A DNA stretch of 64,000 bases from the NCBI GenBank assembly GCA_021292105.1, contig CM037874.1, positions 36,320,185 to 36,384,184 on the forward strand, given 5' to 3'. This DNA comes from Anadara kagoshimensis (Eukaryota > Mollusca > Bivalvia > Arcoida > Arcidae). Numbering within the stretch: the first letter of the stretch is position 1; each line of letters opens with the position of its first letter. Positions 23,590 to 37,300 of this stretch are shown here, piece after piece. Below the pieces are notes generated by a model. That model was not told where the DNA came from. It was given only the letters and a program-made list of their open reading frames with translations, and did not search any database. Both the position numbers and the translations under genes were made by a program.

Positions 23590-24340
23590 AACTTTAAATA
23601 AAAGGGTATCTCCAAATCAATATATTTTTCATAACAGAGTGGCGTCTTTTCTTTAAAATGAGAATTATGATCATCTATAACAACAATTTATGAAGTAAAT
23701 GAAAAGCATACAGTGTCTCAAGTGTTTTATTGGGTGGTACAGAAATAAATTCATATAGTATAATTTCAAATGATTCTATAGCGTGTTTCTTCAAAAATTC
23801 AGTTTATGACGTCATAGAAACGTCACAGTAATAGCTACACCAATCAAGTTTGTACTTTATAACAGCTGAAGCTGTTCCCTTTACAATGATACCAAATATG
23901 ATCTATATCTACATAATATCATCGACAACAAAGATAAAAACGTCCCCTACCCCGTTTCGATCATTTTTTAAAAAATGGCTATCTTTAATATATTTTTTCT
24001 AAAAGAGTGGTGTCTTTTATCGAAGATGAGAATATATGATCATTTATAACTACAATTCATTAAGTAAATGGAAAACATACTTTGTCTTAATGTGTTTTAT
24101 ATGCTGTACAGAAATAATTTTATAAAGGATAAATTGACACGATTTTATAGCGGTTTTCCTCAAAACTTGTGTTTATGACGTCATGGTGACGACATAGAAG
24201 CAGCAACATCAACCAACTTTGTATTTTATAAAAGCTGAACATCTGAACATGTTCCCTTTACAATGGTACCAAATATGATCTGTATCTACATGATAATATT
24301 GAAAACAAAGAAAAAAACGTTCCCCTACTCCTAATAGAGA
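23590..24340 (-). repeat. Diverged direct duplication (right)
   Basis: Mirror of 20826..21560, containing the same two units. Confidence 0.75.
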
Positions 24341-25149
24341 CATTTACTGAAAACTTTCAGGTACTCTTAAATATTGAAGTTTTTCATGAAGAGCATCCCA
24401 ACTTATTTCTGGGAAACATCCCGATTCCATTACTAGACACCCTAAGGTACCAGAAAAAAAATGGTGTCGGAGGATCCTTGGGGGGGGGGGTGCACGGTGG
24501 GTCCACCTAGCCCACAGACTAAATGATGCCCGATATGCAAGCACTTCTTTCGGTTGGTTATTGATGGCCTCTGCTATACCAGGAAGGCGGTTCACCTAAC
24601 CGTAACCACAGCTTCCATTTCTCAAGGCATAAAACGGATTTTATCTATCATAGTTCTATTTTGTCTTTTAACTTTTCTTTGCGGCGGCTAAAGATGGTAT
24701 GACCTACCCCTAATACTTTTTATTGAGGCATGTTGAAGCATGCTTCCGTGCGTCAGTAAACTTTAATCTTCTCCTCTGAAATTATTGGGCCATTTGAAAC
24801 AAAATTTGCTGTTGAAGGTCCTTGAGTCTAACTATAGTTTGTTCAAATCATAGCGATAGGATATACAAGATAATTACTGTTACAAAAAAAAGACAAAACC
24901 TGAAATTTAACTTCTTTTCTTAAACCGCTGATTGGAGGCAAAAACTAATGTGATATATTGATTCCACGTAGTCTTTACCTTAAAGTTTATTCATTCCTTA
25001 AAATTTGGTTAAAAAATATGTTACGCGATTTTGCGTAAAATGTTGCCAATTTAAAAAAAAACAGTTTTAAATTGTTGTATCTTAACTATTTGTAAAGATA
25101 ACGACATAGGGTTTTCAGAGTAGATGTTCTTTAAACTTAGTCTTCGAAA

Positions 25150-26390
25150 TTAAGCCAAGACCAAAGGTCAAGGTCATTGACCTTTGAATTTTTGGCTCTG
25201 TATTAGCTGATACTAAAAATATTTAATGCTTTTTTCATTTCAAAAATGATTGGCATGACAAAAATTCTATGTATGAAGTTTCATAAATATCTGACAAATA
25301 ATTTAGGAGTTATTGCCCCTTAAAGTTCAATATTTGTGTATATTTTTATAGTTTTGATTATTTTCTTGAGGATTATTAGAGAAAGATAAATAGTAAAAAT
25401 TGCAAAAATGATTGACATGACAAGATCTAAGCAAGTAGCACGTTTCATAAATATCTAAATATCCACATCAGAGTTATTGCCACTGAAATGTAGTATTCCC
25501 TGTGTTTGTCTGCTGTTTATGGCCCAGGTGAGTATTACAGGCCCAATTGGGCCACTTGCTGCATCTTTTTTCCACAGACCCATTAATTTATCTTCGCCGC
25601 AACCCGTATAGTGTTGTTTCATGGTATTCAATGCTTGGGCATTTCAGTCTTTACTTTAACAACGTGTTTTCGTACATTTTTTTTAAATCGCTCTTTGTTT
25701 AAGACTTCTCTACCTTCATACATTAAAACGTCTTTGCCATCGCGTTCATTTACGCACTCACATTTCTTTCTCGCCAATATATTACGGGGACATTATTTTC
25801 CAGTCGCGTTTGCAAAATCACTGATTTTTTAAATTCGCCTTTTACTACTAGTTTTACGAGAGTGTCGTACATTTTTAACTCGAGCACTCGCAAATTCAAT
25901 TTCGGAAAAAAAACTGGAAACAATCTGATAAAGGGACAAATACAACTAAATTAACACTGTGGAAATAACAGAATTAACATTCTTTGATTTATCACTAATA
26001 GACGCCGAATGAACATCTAATTGTTACCTTTGCTTATTCACATTAAAACGGTTAACCTATTTTTTTTTGTCGAAATTTCATGAAATGAACAAACTTTACA
26101 CTTAAGACCCTCGAGAAGCATAAAATCACATCATTTTTTTTAATTGTTGATTTTGGAGGTTTTTTAGATTTTTTTCATCCTAGGTCACCTTGACCTAGTT
26201 ATGGTAGCCATGGCAACGACACGAACAAATCTAAATTGCACCAGCCCATATATTATTCTGACCAAGTTTCATAAAAATCTGTCTGGTAGTTTGAGAAACT
26301 AAGAAGTCGAAATTAGGTGTTAACGACGCACGTACATATGCACATAAACACTGCGCTATGCCAGCTCGCATGATCTATAGTCAGGTGAGC
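25150..26390 (-). repeat. Degraded interspersed repeat block (right)
   Basis: Mirror of the block at 17140..18725. The protein-like stretch reads MYDTLVKLVVKGEFKKSVI and then hits a stop, resuming as RDGKDVLMYEGREVLNKERF. Confidence 0.45.
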
Positions 26391-26607
26391 TTAAAATATT
26401 AAATTCGTAAATCGGTGTTGAAGAAAAACATTTCGGCAGCCGACGACAGTATTTCTTTATGAGATTTTTACACAATGTTTTAAAATGCATTTATCTCGAA
26501 GATAAACATAACATGCTTTAATTTTATTGCATAAAAAAGAGGGCTTTTAATATTCCTTCAAATGATATAATGTTTTCCATCCTTATTAATTCGAAAATAC
26601 ATCGTAT

Positions 26608-26799
26608 TTAGGTGTGAAAGTGCACATTTTTGGATAATTTTCGTAATGAAAGAGTTACTTCCCCTAGCCTTTGGCGGCTATTTTGTTTACATTCTGAAAT
26701 TGTTTGATATACGTTAGATCTCTTATAATCTTCGGTCTTTGAAAAACCAAACATATGCACCTTATCTCCAATGACAGATAAATTATTAAAATTTGACAT
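26608..26799 (-). CDS. Unrecognised 63-residue ORF kept in both arms (right)
   Basis: Mirror of 16726..16917 with changes F to L, V to I, D to N and A to V. Same start and stop. Function unknown. Confidence 0.25.
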   Translation of the reverse strand: MSNFNNLSVIGDKVHMFGFSKTEDYKRSNVYQTISECKQNSRQRLGEVTLSLRKLSKNVHFHT

Positions 26800-27099
26800 G
26801 TGTGTACCGGTTTTTTGAGTTGGAAATGACAGAAACTGTAATACCCAAGTCGGTTGTTAATCCAAGTCTATCAGCATTTATATTCATACAGTGAGTGTTG
26901 TAAAAGAATATTTTCACTTTTAATTGAAAGCTAGTTATTCTAAAGTTTGAAATTTAACATTTACGCATTTTTCTATGGGTAATTTCCTCGCATTTTCCGA
27001 GGACTTTTTTGTTGGAAAAGTATTGGAAGTCACACCAACACCTCCCAAAGATATTGTAGTACCGTTTATTCTTTTCCTGGTTGATATTTAAATTTTTGT

Positions 27100-27148
27100 T
27101 ACCAAACCCGTTGTCCCAAAGTCGTTGTAACAGTGTTATGTATTCCAG
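27100..27148 (+). pseudogene. Relic signal-peptide exon (right arm)
   Basis: Mirror of the left relic, with the donor CCAG|GTAAAA after 27148 and a (CT)n run at once downstream. Confidence 0.6.
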
Positions 27149-27150
27149 GT

Positions 27151-27152
<2 letters not shown>

Positions 27153-27200
<48 letters not shown>
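27153..27200 (+). repeat. (CT)n microsatellite after relic exon (right)
   Basis: About 24 CT units, mirror of 16333..16383. Confidence 0.9.
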
Positions 27201-27207
<7 letters not shown>

Positions 27208-27429
27208 GTGTTTTTCAGCTATAACATAACAGCCAAATTGGGCGCAAAACCAAGTCACGCTGGTTAAAAATATTACGTCACAACAATCGTTTTTTATTTA
27301 TTTCAGGTTTGTGTAATATTCCTATGTTGTGTTTTATATTTATATTTATTTTTATACCCCCAAAAAGAAGAAAATATTAAAGATCAGTGAGTGGTCTATA
27401 CAATGAAAAAACAAACATATCAACCCATG

Positions 27430-27650
27430 TCTAAATCAAACCAAAAATTCTGAAACTGGCAAATTAAGTTAAATATGTGAACTCCCACCAGGGAGGCGAG
27501 GACGGGTGCCCCGGGAGTATAAGCACCGCCTGTTTAGCTAGCTAAACCCTCCATGTGTGAAACCGTAATTGTGAATGAAAAGAACGCGGAACTACGGTAC
27601 GTCAAATATATGCAGAATAGTTTTTTGATACAGAGACATTATACTGATCT
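27430..27650 (-). repeat. Family A copy (right arm)
   Basis: Mirror of 15880..16120, with GAACTCCCACCAGGGAGGCG. Confidence 0.65.
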
Positions 27651-28035
27651 ATTGTAAATATAGGTTTGAACAAACCTTTTCTATAAATACGACCCTATTT
27701 AAACGTTTTATTAGAACAAAATTCCCGCAGGTTTTCCCTACATCTGGGTCCTTGTATTGTTACTTTTTATCGATTAAACCCGCGTATATACATTGTATTT
27801 TTAACCCGAATTGAGGTCGAACGTGAATAATGATGAGGTCAATTTAAAATTTAGATAGAACAAAAATCTTTTAAAATGAAGAATGGATGGGCGTCCAATG
27901 CGCAGTATCACAGTCACTACCTTTACTGACGTCACGATATAAGTGGTATATTCTTGACTGGGACGAAAAACTCCATTCCGCTAACCAGTTTCCTTCGATC
28001 AGTCCTGACTTCCCGCCGGAATTCTTTATACTTTT

Positions 28036-28157
28036 GTCATATACCATTTTTTTCAATTTAATCATAAAATACATTCAAAAAATGGTATATGACAATATAT
28101 GTCATATACCATTTTTTGAATGTATTTTATGATTAAATTAAAAAAATGGTATATGAC
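28036..28157. mobile_element. Palindromic MITE, GTCATATACC ends (right)
   Basis: Two back-to-back hairpin units, fewer than in the left arm. Confidence 0.8.
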
Positions 28158-28256
28158 ACTTTCATAAACATTTCGTTAACAATTAAAATCCTTCACAAAA
28201 TGACATCTCATTAATACATATGAAATATGTTTAATATAAAGAATTCGATGATACAA

Positions 28257-28425
28257 CTAAGGTAGCTTAGTTGGTAGAGTACTCGCTTCGTATACGGGAT
28301 GTCGGGGTTCGAACCTCGGTCTCGATCTGAATAATACTTGTACAAAAATCACTGCAATTTCACCTATAGCTGGTGACGTTTGATATAAGACAACTACATG
28401 TATTCTTGACTGGGACACAAAACCC
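28257..28425 (+). mobile_element. tRNA-derived SINE, family D (right arm)
   Basis: Mirror of the left copy, starting AAGGTAGCTTAGTTGGTAGA. Confidence 0.75.
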
Positions 28426-28683
28426 GATTCAATAACTCGGTACATGTAATACTATGAGATGGAGAATAAAAGCAAACATTGTATCCACACTTTATATAGA
28501 AGAGTTTTACGCCTTCCAATCACTAATAAGGGTATATTTATAAAATGTTAACAAAATGAAATATCGAATATTATATATAAAATATCTTGCAGATTTGCTG
28601 ATGACAAACGTTCGAATTTATTCTGTGTCTTGAAAGCAACACCAACAATAGAAAGCTTAAGAAAAAAATAATAGGAGAGACCC

Positions 28684-28722
28684 GGGGAGACCCGGGCTCG
28701 AACCGTTGACCTCTCGATCTGC
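28684..28722 (-). pseudogene. tRNA-Cys 3' fragment, right arm
   Basis: Mirror of the left fragment, with the same truncation point, so the tRNA was already broken before the palindrome formed. Confidence 0.7.
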
Positions 28723-29182
28723 TTTATTTATTCAAGTATCTACAATTATCAAATGAAAATGGAACATGAAAAATTTTATCAGATAAAATATATTTGACAA
28801 TTATCAACATAACCAAGAACGCACCTGAAACGTTAGTTGGATTATCCATGTCGCCAAAACCAATGCAAGACTGTTTCACTAATTGAGAAAAAGCAACAAT
28901 GATTAACTCTGTATTGGAATGACAAATGGTCTCGAATGTAATGATATTAGAAATCATTTAAAAATCAACCCAAATATTTTCTGGTTTTCAAAATTGTACT
29001 TTCGGCTATATTTTATATAAGGTTAATTACTCAGGTCATCCTCATGTCAATTGTCAGGCAAGCCTTTACCTCTAGGCAATTATTCAATAACTTACAGTCG
29101 GGTCATCATAAATAATGTATACATCATGATATTTGGTAAAAGGTTAGGTCATGCTATTCCCTTCTGTTACCTAACAGAATAG

Positions 29183-29190
29183 TATAAAAG
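29183..29190 (+). promoter_or_regulatory. TATA box upstream of right lectin gene
   Basis: TATAAAAG, mirror of the left site and followed by the same GTTGTCGCAGGTTTCACTCG initiator region. It is about 1 kb before the ATG at 30181. Confidence 0.5.
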
Positions 29191-29500
29191 GTTGTCGCAG
29201 GTTTCACTCGACACACACACATACCTGGACATACACTTGTACATCTACACACAGGCACCATGTATCCACTCTGGAGGTCGTCAGACAAGGATTCAGTATG
29301 CAACCAGAATAAAAACTACTGTGAAGAATAGAGCCTTTCCGATGTTATTATTATTACACAGCTCCCAGGGTTTTATCACACGAATTAACAACTTCGAAAA
29401 TCCAATGTGTTGTTTTATTCCAGATATTGTTGGTCTATGAACAAAGATAAATAGCAAGCATTGGTTTGAGATCATTTGGTCACTCAGGCACTCACAGATA

Positions 29501-29713
29501 CAGTTCAGGCTTGTCGAAAATTTAACACTAAGCTAGCGAATTAGTGCAGAATCTGCAGCTCATCCTAACCACTTGTTACCTATATTACGCTTATTTCGGC
29601 AGCTGGTTAATATCTCTTGGCAGCTCTCCGATCGCTACCTATCCGTATTTCAGCCACTTAGCTTGGACCCTTTTTCGCTAGCTCAGTGTTAACCTTTCGA
29701 CAGGTCTGTACTG
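29501..29713. mobile_element. 213-bp MITE (CAGTACAGAYCTGTCGAAA ends), right arm
   Basis: Same length and position as the left copy and TA-flanked. One terminal repeat is mutated (CAGTTCAGGCTTGTCG). Confidence 0.85.
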
Positions 29714-30016
29714 TAATTAGATAATTTACTATTATGGTATATGAAAAGAGTTTAGTTTTAATGACCAAATCATGATTATTTCACTTATTTACTTTATAAC
29801 AACAACCTTACGTCATCGCCTGTTACGCCGTGTTATGTAATAAATGCCAAGCAATGTAATACCCACGTTGAAGGTAGAATTACATTTTATGCAAACAGCT
29901 AAAGTACTATCTTATAATGATTTCAATTTATGCATTCAATTTCTGTAATGTTTTATATGCCTCAATGCTCATAGCGCGTTTTTCTTTGAGATTCCATTCA
30001 TAATTAATCTTTTTTT

Positions 30017-30098
30017 GTTCAATAACATCAGATATTTAGTAGGTTGTCATACAAAATGTTCAATAACATCAGATATTTAGTAGGTTGTCATACAAAAT
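30017..30098 (+). repeat. 41-bp tandem duplication before right lectin gene
   Basis: Two head-to-tail copies of a 41-base unit starting GTTCAATAACATCAG lie 83 bases before the right ATG. The left arm has one copy (about 11771..11811). The unit contains a possible splice acceptor (AACATCAG), so the duplication may add an alternative 3' splice site. Confidence 0.85.
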
Positions 30099-30180
30099 AT
30101 GTACACCCAATCGCTTACGTTTTAATTCACTTTTAGAATATTTAATAAACAATTTTGCTTTCGACAGTTTAGACTTAACC

Positions 30181-30534
30181 ATGCTTCACATAAGAAAGGA
30201 CATTCAATTGCTTTTCATATGTTTAAGCATTCCATTGGTACAAATTACAGTCAATGTTCAAATCAACAAGTTGCAAGTGAATGCTCTTCTGGAAGGTCAG
30301 GCAAGCTTGAAATGGAACAAGCGTCTTCACAATGCCCTAATACGACATGTTTTGGAGGGGTCAATTTTGAGATGCGTCAAGGAATGTCTCCATACAACAA
30401 GATGTAAATCAATAAACTACAGCACAACTCTTCAAATTTGTGAATTAAACTATGAATCAGGAACACCGTCAGAAAATGATGCTATTAAACACGAGATAGG
30501 ATCCATGTATGGCGACATGGTATATTGGGATCAG
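30181..30534 (+). CDS. Exon 1, right copy: signal peptide and PAN domain
   Basis: Same 118 codons as the left exon. Nine of 354 bases differ by my count, giving four residue changes, two of them in the leader and none at a cysteine. Acceptor TTTCGACAG ends at 30167 and donor CAG|GTAAGT follows 30534. Confidence 0.8.
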
Positions 30535-33500
30535 GTAAGTTTTCTTATTCAGTTACTATTGTAGATATAGCTAGTATGTATGAAATTAAAGAGAAAAGCA
30601 CAAATAAACTTTAATTCTTAAATGTAAGAAAAAGGAGAGGTTTCTTAAATTTTTATATTTTAAATCTTTGTATTTGTAAAGAGTTATTAATTATTACAAC
30701 CTCTGGGTTGATTGGTAACTTTGTTTGCGAACTGAACATTCACAAGGATACCGTAACCTAGGAGGCAAAACATTGTATTGTTAGATAAACATCATTTCCT
30801 AATACGAAACATGAAGAGAGCCACCGTGGTATAACAAACGATATACATATCGCTGTTCCGTTTTAATGACGCATTCTCTTGCTTATCTTATGACGTCATG
30901 ATCTGTTGCGTGAACAATGGTTGTAACGTAATTTTCATTCACAAAATCATTTATTTCATTGGAGGTAATCTCAACAGCAGAATTGTTTCAATGAACCTTT
31001 TTGCTAATAGATAGTGAAATGTTCTTCCGAAGAAAGAGTTCGCAATGTTCATCTAATCCTTATTATCCAAGTTATGTTAGAATTGAAATGATCCACATTT
31101 ACCCGTGGTATATCGTAGAATAATACATGAGCGTCGTTAACATGCGGCAAATATAACACTCATAGGCAAAACCACCTCGTGATATGTTTTTCCGCATGTG
31201 AAATTAGATAGTAGTCTTGTTGGCATTTAATAAATATTAAATTTTGTTCTTTTATTTTGTTATGTATTGTTTCAATGTAAAGTTCTGCTCACCTTTACAA
31301 TGACTAAATCTCGGAATAAATTCTACAGAAAAATCGTTAAAATCTGGTTTGGAACCAAAAAATGGCCTCTAGTTCATAATCTTTCTTAGCTGCTTTGTAC
31401 ATCCTAAATTGCTTAAAACTAAGCTATGCTTAATTGTTTAGTGTTATTTTAGGATGATTTCGTCAAACAAAGTTTGGTGTCTCTATTTTTCTCATTTCAA
31501 AATCTATTTGATTTTCACATTATTTGTCCAAGCACTACTGATAAGAATCTTATCCGTTTTAATGCTGCAGAATGAGAACAGGTTAGACAACAATTATGGC
31601 TATATGATAGTTAAATAATAGTCGTGTTGCCAGTATATAAATATTTAAGTACTTTTAACTATTTTCAATTCATTTTGTTATGTATTGTTTTATATTTTAT
31701 TTTTTACCTTTTCTTCATTGTTTTTAAAAATCTACGAGTAAATGCAATATCGCTCCTTTCAGAGAACAGGACAAGCTGTTCAAACCTTGATTACCTAAAT
31801 CAGTCGATTAATCAACTATTAATTTTTGCAAAGTTTTAAATATGAAAATTGAAAAAAAGGAATTTCAAAACACATTGATCAATATGAAAATATCAATTTA
31901 ATAAGGATGTGTTTATTTTTATTAATATTTTGAATAGGTGTTTATCATTGATTTAACCAATACCAATAAGGCTTCGAACAACTGACCATTTTGTTATCTT
32001 CTTAGACAAGTTAACTTTAACCGAAACAGTTGTCCAAGATGTAAATGACTCATTTGAAATGCTTTATTATATTTATATGACAGAATGATTATCTGTTCAA
32101 TATTTCTGTCAAGAAAAAAGAAGCATTTGAGTGGTTGAAAAATGACACACGTTTTTCTTCCTGTGGTTAATGTTTGTGAATATATTAAAATGAAGATTTG
32201 CGATCATAATTTCAATAATGTGGTTTTCAAATAATGTAGTAGGTAATAGTTTATATCACATGAAAGAAAAATGCCTAAAAAAAAAAAAAAAAACAGCACA
32301 CAACAAAAAAAATTGCATTAACACCTTAGTATCTCCGGTTTGATGGGATATCCTTCTATTGTCAGCCATGACGACTTTTTAAATAAGTCATTCGAATTTT
32401 CCATGCTTGTTCGAGTGGGATATAGTCTGTAGATATTTAGTTAACAAAACTAGACAGTCTTTTCGGAATTACAATTCTTCACCGGTAATGCTCGGACCAA
32501 ATTTATGAAAACGAATCTTTTCTCATAAAGTTTAAAAGACATCTAAAAAATCTTTTTTACCAGATAAAAATAAGAAAATACCTTGCATGAAGGAGTATAC
32601 CTTAGTTTTTGAGGAATTTCAAATTTAACCTAGCAGCAAATTTAAAATTGTTATATCCTCTGGGAAACATTCACCAGCAGAAATACAGGCTCGGTGGTAT
32701 AAATTACATATTATACCAGTTTATTACCAGCAGTACTCGGTCGGGAATACGAATCCTCATCAGTAGTGCTTGGACAAAAATTATGAAATCAAAATTGTTT
32801 TCATGATGTTGAAACGTTTCTCAAAGGATTAAGACATATTTTACCAAATTAAGTTAAGGAAAAACTTTGCATGAGAGAGTATACCTTTGGTTTTTAGAAT
32901 TCAAAATGAAAGGAAAATTGAACTATAAGACGTCTAATATATCTAAGATGATTTAAGGTACAAAGACGTTATAGAAGATTTCACATCTGCATGCGTTGCT
33001 ATGTCACCAGTATTACTAATGTTCATAATGATAGAGACCGCTTATATTCTGTTTTAATATACTTAACCCAGGAGGCAAGACAAATTATTGTCAAAAAAGC
33101 ATTGTTCATCAAAATTTTCTGCTTTCTCATTTCTTCTTATTTCTCAAAAACTAAGCTATACTAAATCGTCCATGGTATTGCCTTCAATATAAATTTGATA
33201 GAACATATTTTTCCCTTCTTTTTTTTTGTCATCTCAACATTTTTAATGTATTTTGATTTCCACAATTTTCAACCGAGCACTTCTAATGATGATTGCTATT
33301 CCGAAACTGCCATTTGATTCTACAAAATTAAAACAGATTAGTAATAGTAGGCAACGCTAATCACGGCCATAGTAAAGATTAAGAGACAACAAAACGTTCA
33401 AACTAGTACAGTCCAACTTGCCTTAAAGGCCATCTCCATATAAGGACTACCTGCTTATAAATGCCAGTAGAATTGTATCCGAGTTATTCTTTATTCATAT

Positions 33501-34279
33501 TATTTGAACCTGTATATAAAGGACATCTGTCAATAAAGGCCATTTTACTGGTTCCATTGGTTGGTCTTTATAGACAGGTTTGACTGTAAAGGATTTTTTC
33601 AAATTTTTTGCGGTTTGCATATTTTTAAATTTCTGTATACAAAATATATTACCAAAAATCAAGATGCTGGTTATGATAGTTTCACTATTATTTCAAGTGA
33701 GATAAACTTATTTAAAAATGTATACAATATATCTTTCTAAGTATGTGTTTATGAGTAATCGATATTGCAAAAACATATGTATATAAATAAACAACATAAA
33801 AATGCAAATGTATATCCAAATCATAATCATAAAGCAAACTTAAAATTTTAAAAACTTGCAAATTAATTAAAACACATGAACTTCCACCACGGAAATGAGG
33901 CCAGGTGATTCATACGGGTAAAGTTTTCAAATAGTTTTGTGAACAATATATTATCATATGACAGAGACAGCCAGCCCTTTTATTAAAATTTGTGTCGCTC
34001 AGATTCACCATTTTTTTTGAAAATGATTTCTTGGAAAATCTTGAAATAATTCATTAATTGAATTTTGTTTTGTTTTTACTTTCAAGGCAATATTTAGGTC
34101 GTTTTGTAACGGTATCAAATGTCAAATGAATGAGAGATGCAGAGAAAACAGTACAATGGGATGGTGTGAAATTTCAGGTAATAGTACAAACTTTAACTTA
34201 AATTTGTAAATATGGATTTAAAAACATCATCCAAATAAATGTTATCCGTCAAAAATTTGTCAATATATGATAATTTGTG

Positions 34280-34339
<60 letters not shown>

Positions 34340-37300
34340 CACATGGTTCCTAAAAATAAACTTACGTTTAGCAGAATGTGTCATATAAACCTTAATCGTC
34401 TAGTACCGCAAAATTAAAAAAGAAATCTACAGTTTGGATGTGGATATAACATTTGCTCTTTACTTAAAATTACGGTCAACTGTAAAATTTCTTCTAAGAT
34501 GTTTCTCATGATTAACGGGATTTCTATCAATTTCTATGGATACAGATTTCCTATTACGACGAGGTACTAGTAAGTGAAAAATATCAAACTTTATTCAAAT
34601 TTATTTGATTTTCTATAGATATAAAGAGTATTTCACTGTCACAGTCACAGTGGTTTCTACAGTAGAATGAATTATAGCCACGCCGCTATTAATTTTTCGT
34701 TTTTTCTATCTTTGTCTCCAAAAATTACCATAGATATATTTAATGCCCCATAGAACCATGTTCTTTCTGTATGAATTTTGATTTCACACGTTATGGGTGT
34801 AGCAATCGAGTGACATAAGGGATTCCCCATTTACAGCATCCGGTCTCAGTTCCGTGGCGGAACTTTGCGTTTTTAATTTTCTTTGCTAGTTTCAAAGTTT
34901 TTAATTTGGGATGTGATATGGGTATAGATTGGTATGTTTGCTTTTTGTTTTAGAAAAAAGGTCTTGTTTTTTTCCCCTGTGTTCATCTTTATTAAGATTT
35001 TCTTGACTTTTTTTCGTAATATTGACAGTTGCAATGACCAAGATTTTCAGTTGAAAATGTCGACCTTCTATTTAGAATCATGTATTTTTATTAAGTTAAA
35101 ATTTGTATTAATTTTTTTCCAAACTAAGTTCAATATAATTTTGTTATTCTTACCCTTTGTTGTATTTGTCGTTTATATGTTTTACTACTATGTATTCTTT
35201 GCTATTTCAGACTGTGGTTTAAATATTCCAACTACTAGCGCTGCATCACAAACAGACGGAAATGGCATTGGTATACATTATCACAGAACATACAGCTGTG
35301 ATGAAATGACTGACATCACAAGTACTGTCTATTGCCAACCTAACGGACAATGGTCAACTCTCAACTTAACCTGCAAGAAAAGTAAATTTACATTGATCAT
35401 AATACATATTTACAGTTGAGTTTGGCTATAATAAAGTCAAATTCTCAGCTTTATAAACTTTGTTATAAGCAGCTATAGCTAACATTATCGGCCTCAATTC
35501 TTTGGTTGAAGTGAACGTGTTTATTTTTATGGGTTTGACTTTGCTTTTTGAATTAGGATTTGAACGCGGACAGATATTAAAGCATTTGATCTATACATAC
35601 ACTTTGTAATATAGTATTTCTAGGTTTTGAACCAGTCTTTTACCGCTTGGTTCTAGAATGTAGGTGCTATGGTTGCTGTTTAATTACAAATGCAAACAAA
35701 CATTTAACCTTAATATTGACTGTAGGAATAAAACAGGAATGTACTTAGATACCAATTGTGAAAGTTATTACCCTCGATTGGTATAGCAAGTATGTAATAT
35801 AAGACGAATAATAACGACATCGTCTGCATATTCGATTTTGGTCTTGCTTTTAAACCTGTTTCTCAATATATGTTTTCAGGTGATAGTTTCAAAGAAATAT
35901 GCCAAACAGCAGGATACCAATTTAAAGAAGATATCAATTTATGTTTGAAAGTCCATGATGAATTAAAAAACTGGACAGACGCTCGAGAAATATGTCAAGA
36001 AGAAAATGCCGATTTGATCATCATCAATACATTAGAAATCTATAGAGCCGTGAGGGCAATGAATCTCAATTCAAGTAAGTAAACATAATATTTTTCGAAT
36101 TAATCCTTTTAGCCTTTCCTTCACTAGAGTCTAGGTTATTAATCTCTAATGGTGAATCTAAATACAAATTTATATAATGCTTGAGATTTATGAATACTTT
36201 TTATGTTGAGCCAATGATCTAATAGTTTACAAATTGTAACAAGACAACAGTTTTCTAATAACAATAAAATTTTATGCGCTTGTAATAATGTAATCATCGA
36301 GATTTTTTTATGCTTATACAAACGCCATTTGCCAGTTTCAAAGTTTTTGCTTTGTGATTGCGATTTTAATTGATACATTGTTGTTGTTGTTGAATGTTAC
36401 TTAACGTCGCATCAGCAATTTTTTAGCTATTCGCGACGAGAACTATTTAATTAATCTATGAACAATTTTGTGTATGCATGTAAAGTGCGAGTGTGTTGTA
36501 TGGTCTGCCTTGTACTAGCGCGCACTCAGGGCGACTTTACCGTGCTAGCTCACAGAGTCAGTAAGCCACAGACAAGCGTGCCACTCCCCCAGTCCATTAT
36601 ACTGATACCAGGTGAATCAGTAAAGGCCAACGGTAAGGAAAATTCACTTTCCCACATGTGGTCCGAGCGGGACTCGAACTCACAGCGGTGAGAGACCTTG
36701 GATTTGAAGACTAACGTCTTATCCATTAGGCCACCGCGCCCTCTTTTAATTGATACAAATGAATAATGTCAATAATAAAACGATATAATGATTACCTTTC
36801 TTGCAACACATGTTTTATTTTGAAGTGTGCGTCCCTTTTTACTTTAATGAAAGACCCAACTTGGAGGCGATCATCTTAAGCACACTGTATAAATGTAATA
36901 AGTTAAATATTTGAATCAATTGTCCATATCTAATTTGTTGGTTTTATGGCCGTCATCACAGTATTGTTGATAAGTTTGATATATCTGTGTCCAGGAATGC
37001 CCTGGATATATTTGACGTCTCATAGTTCCATGTTCCTTTCACACAATTTTGATTACACACGTGGCGGGATAGCTAGCTAAACGGGAGGTGCTTACCCTTC
37101 CTGAGCATCCGGCCTCACTTCCCTGGTGGAAGTTCGCGTGTCTTACCAAACTTGTCAGTTCCAAAGTCTTTACTTTGCTTCTTGATTGTGATTCGGACAT
37201 GGATTAGTATGTTTGTTTTTAATTACTACAGAAATTATTTAATGTAAAAACGCCATGGTCCTAGATAGAAAAGTTAAATATAACCTTGAAAAATATATAA

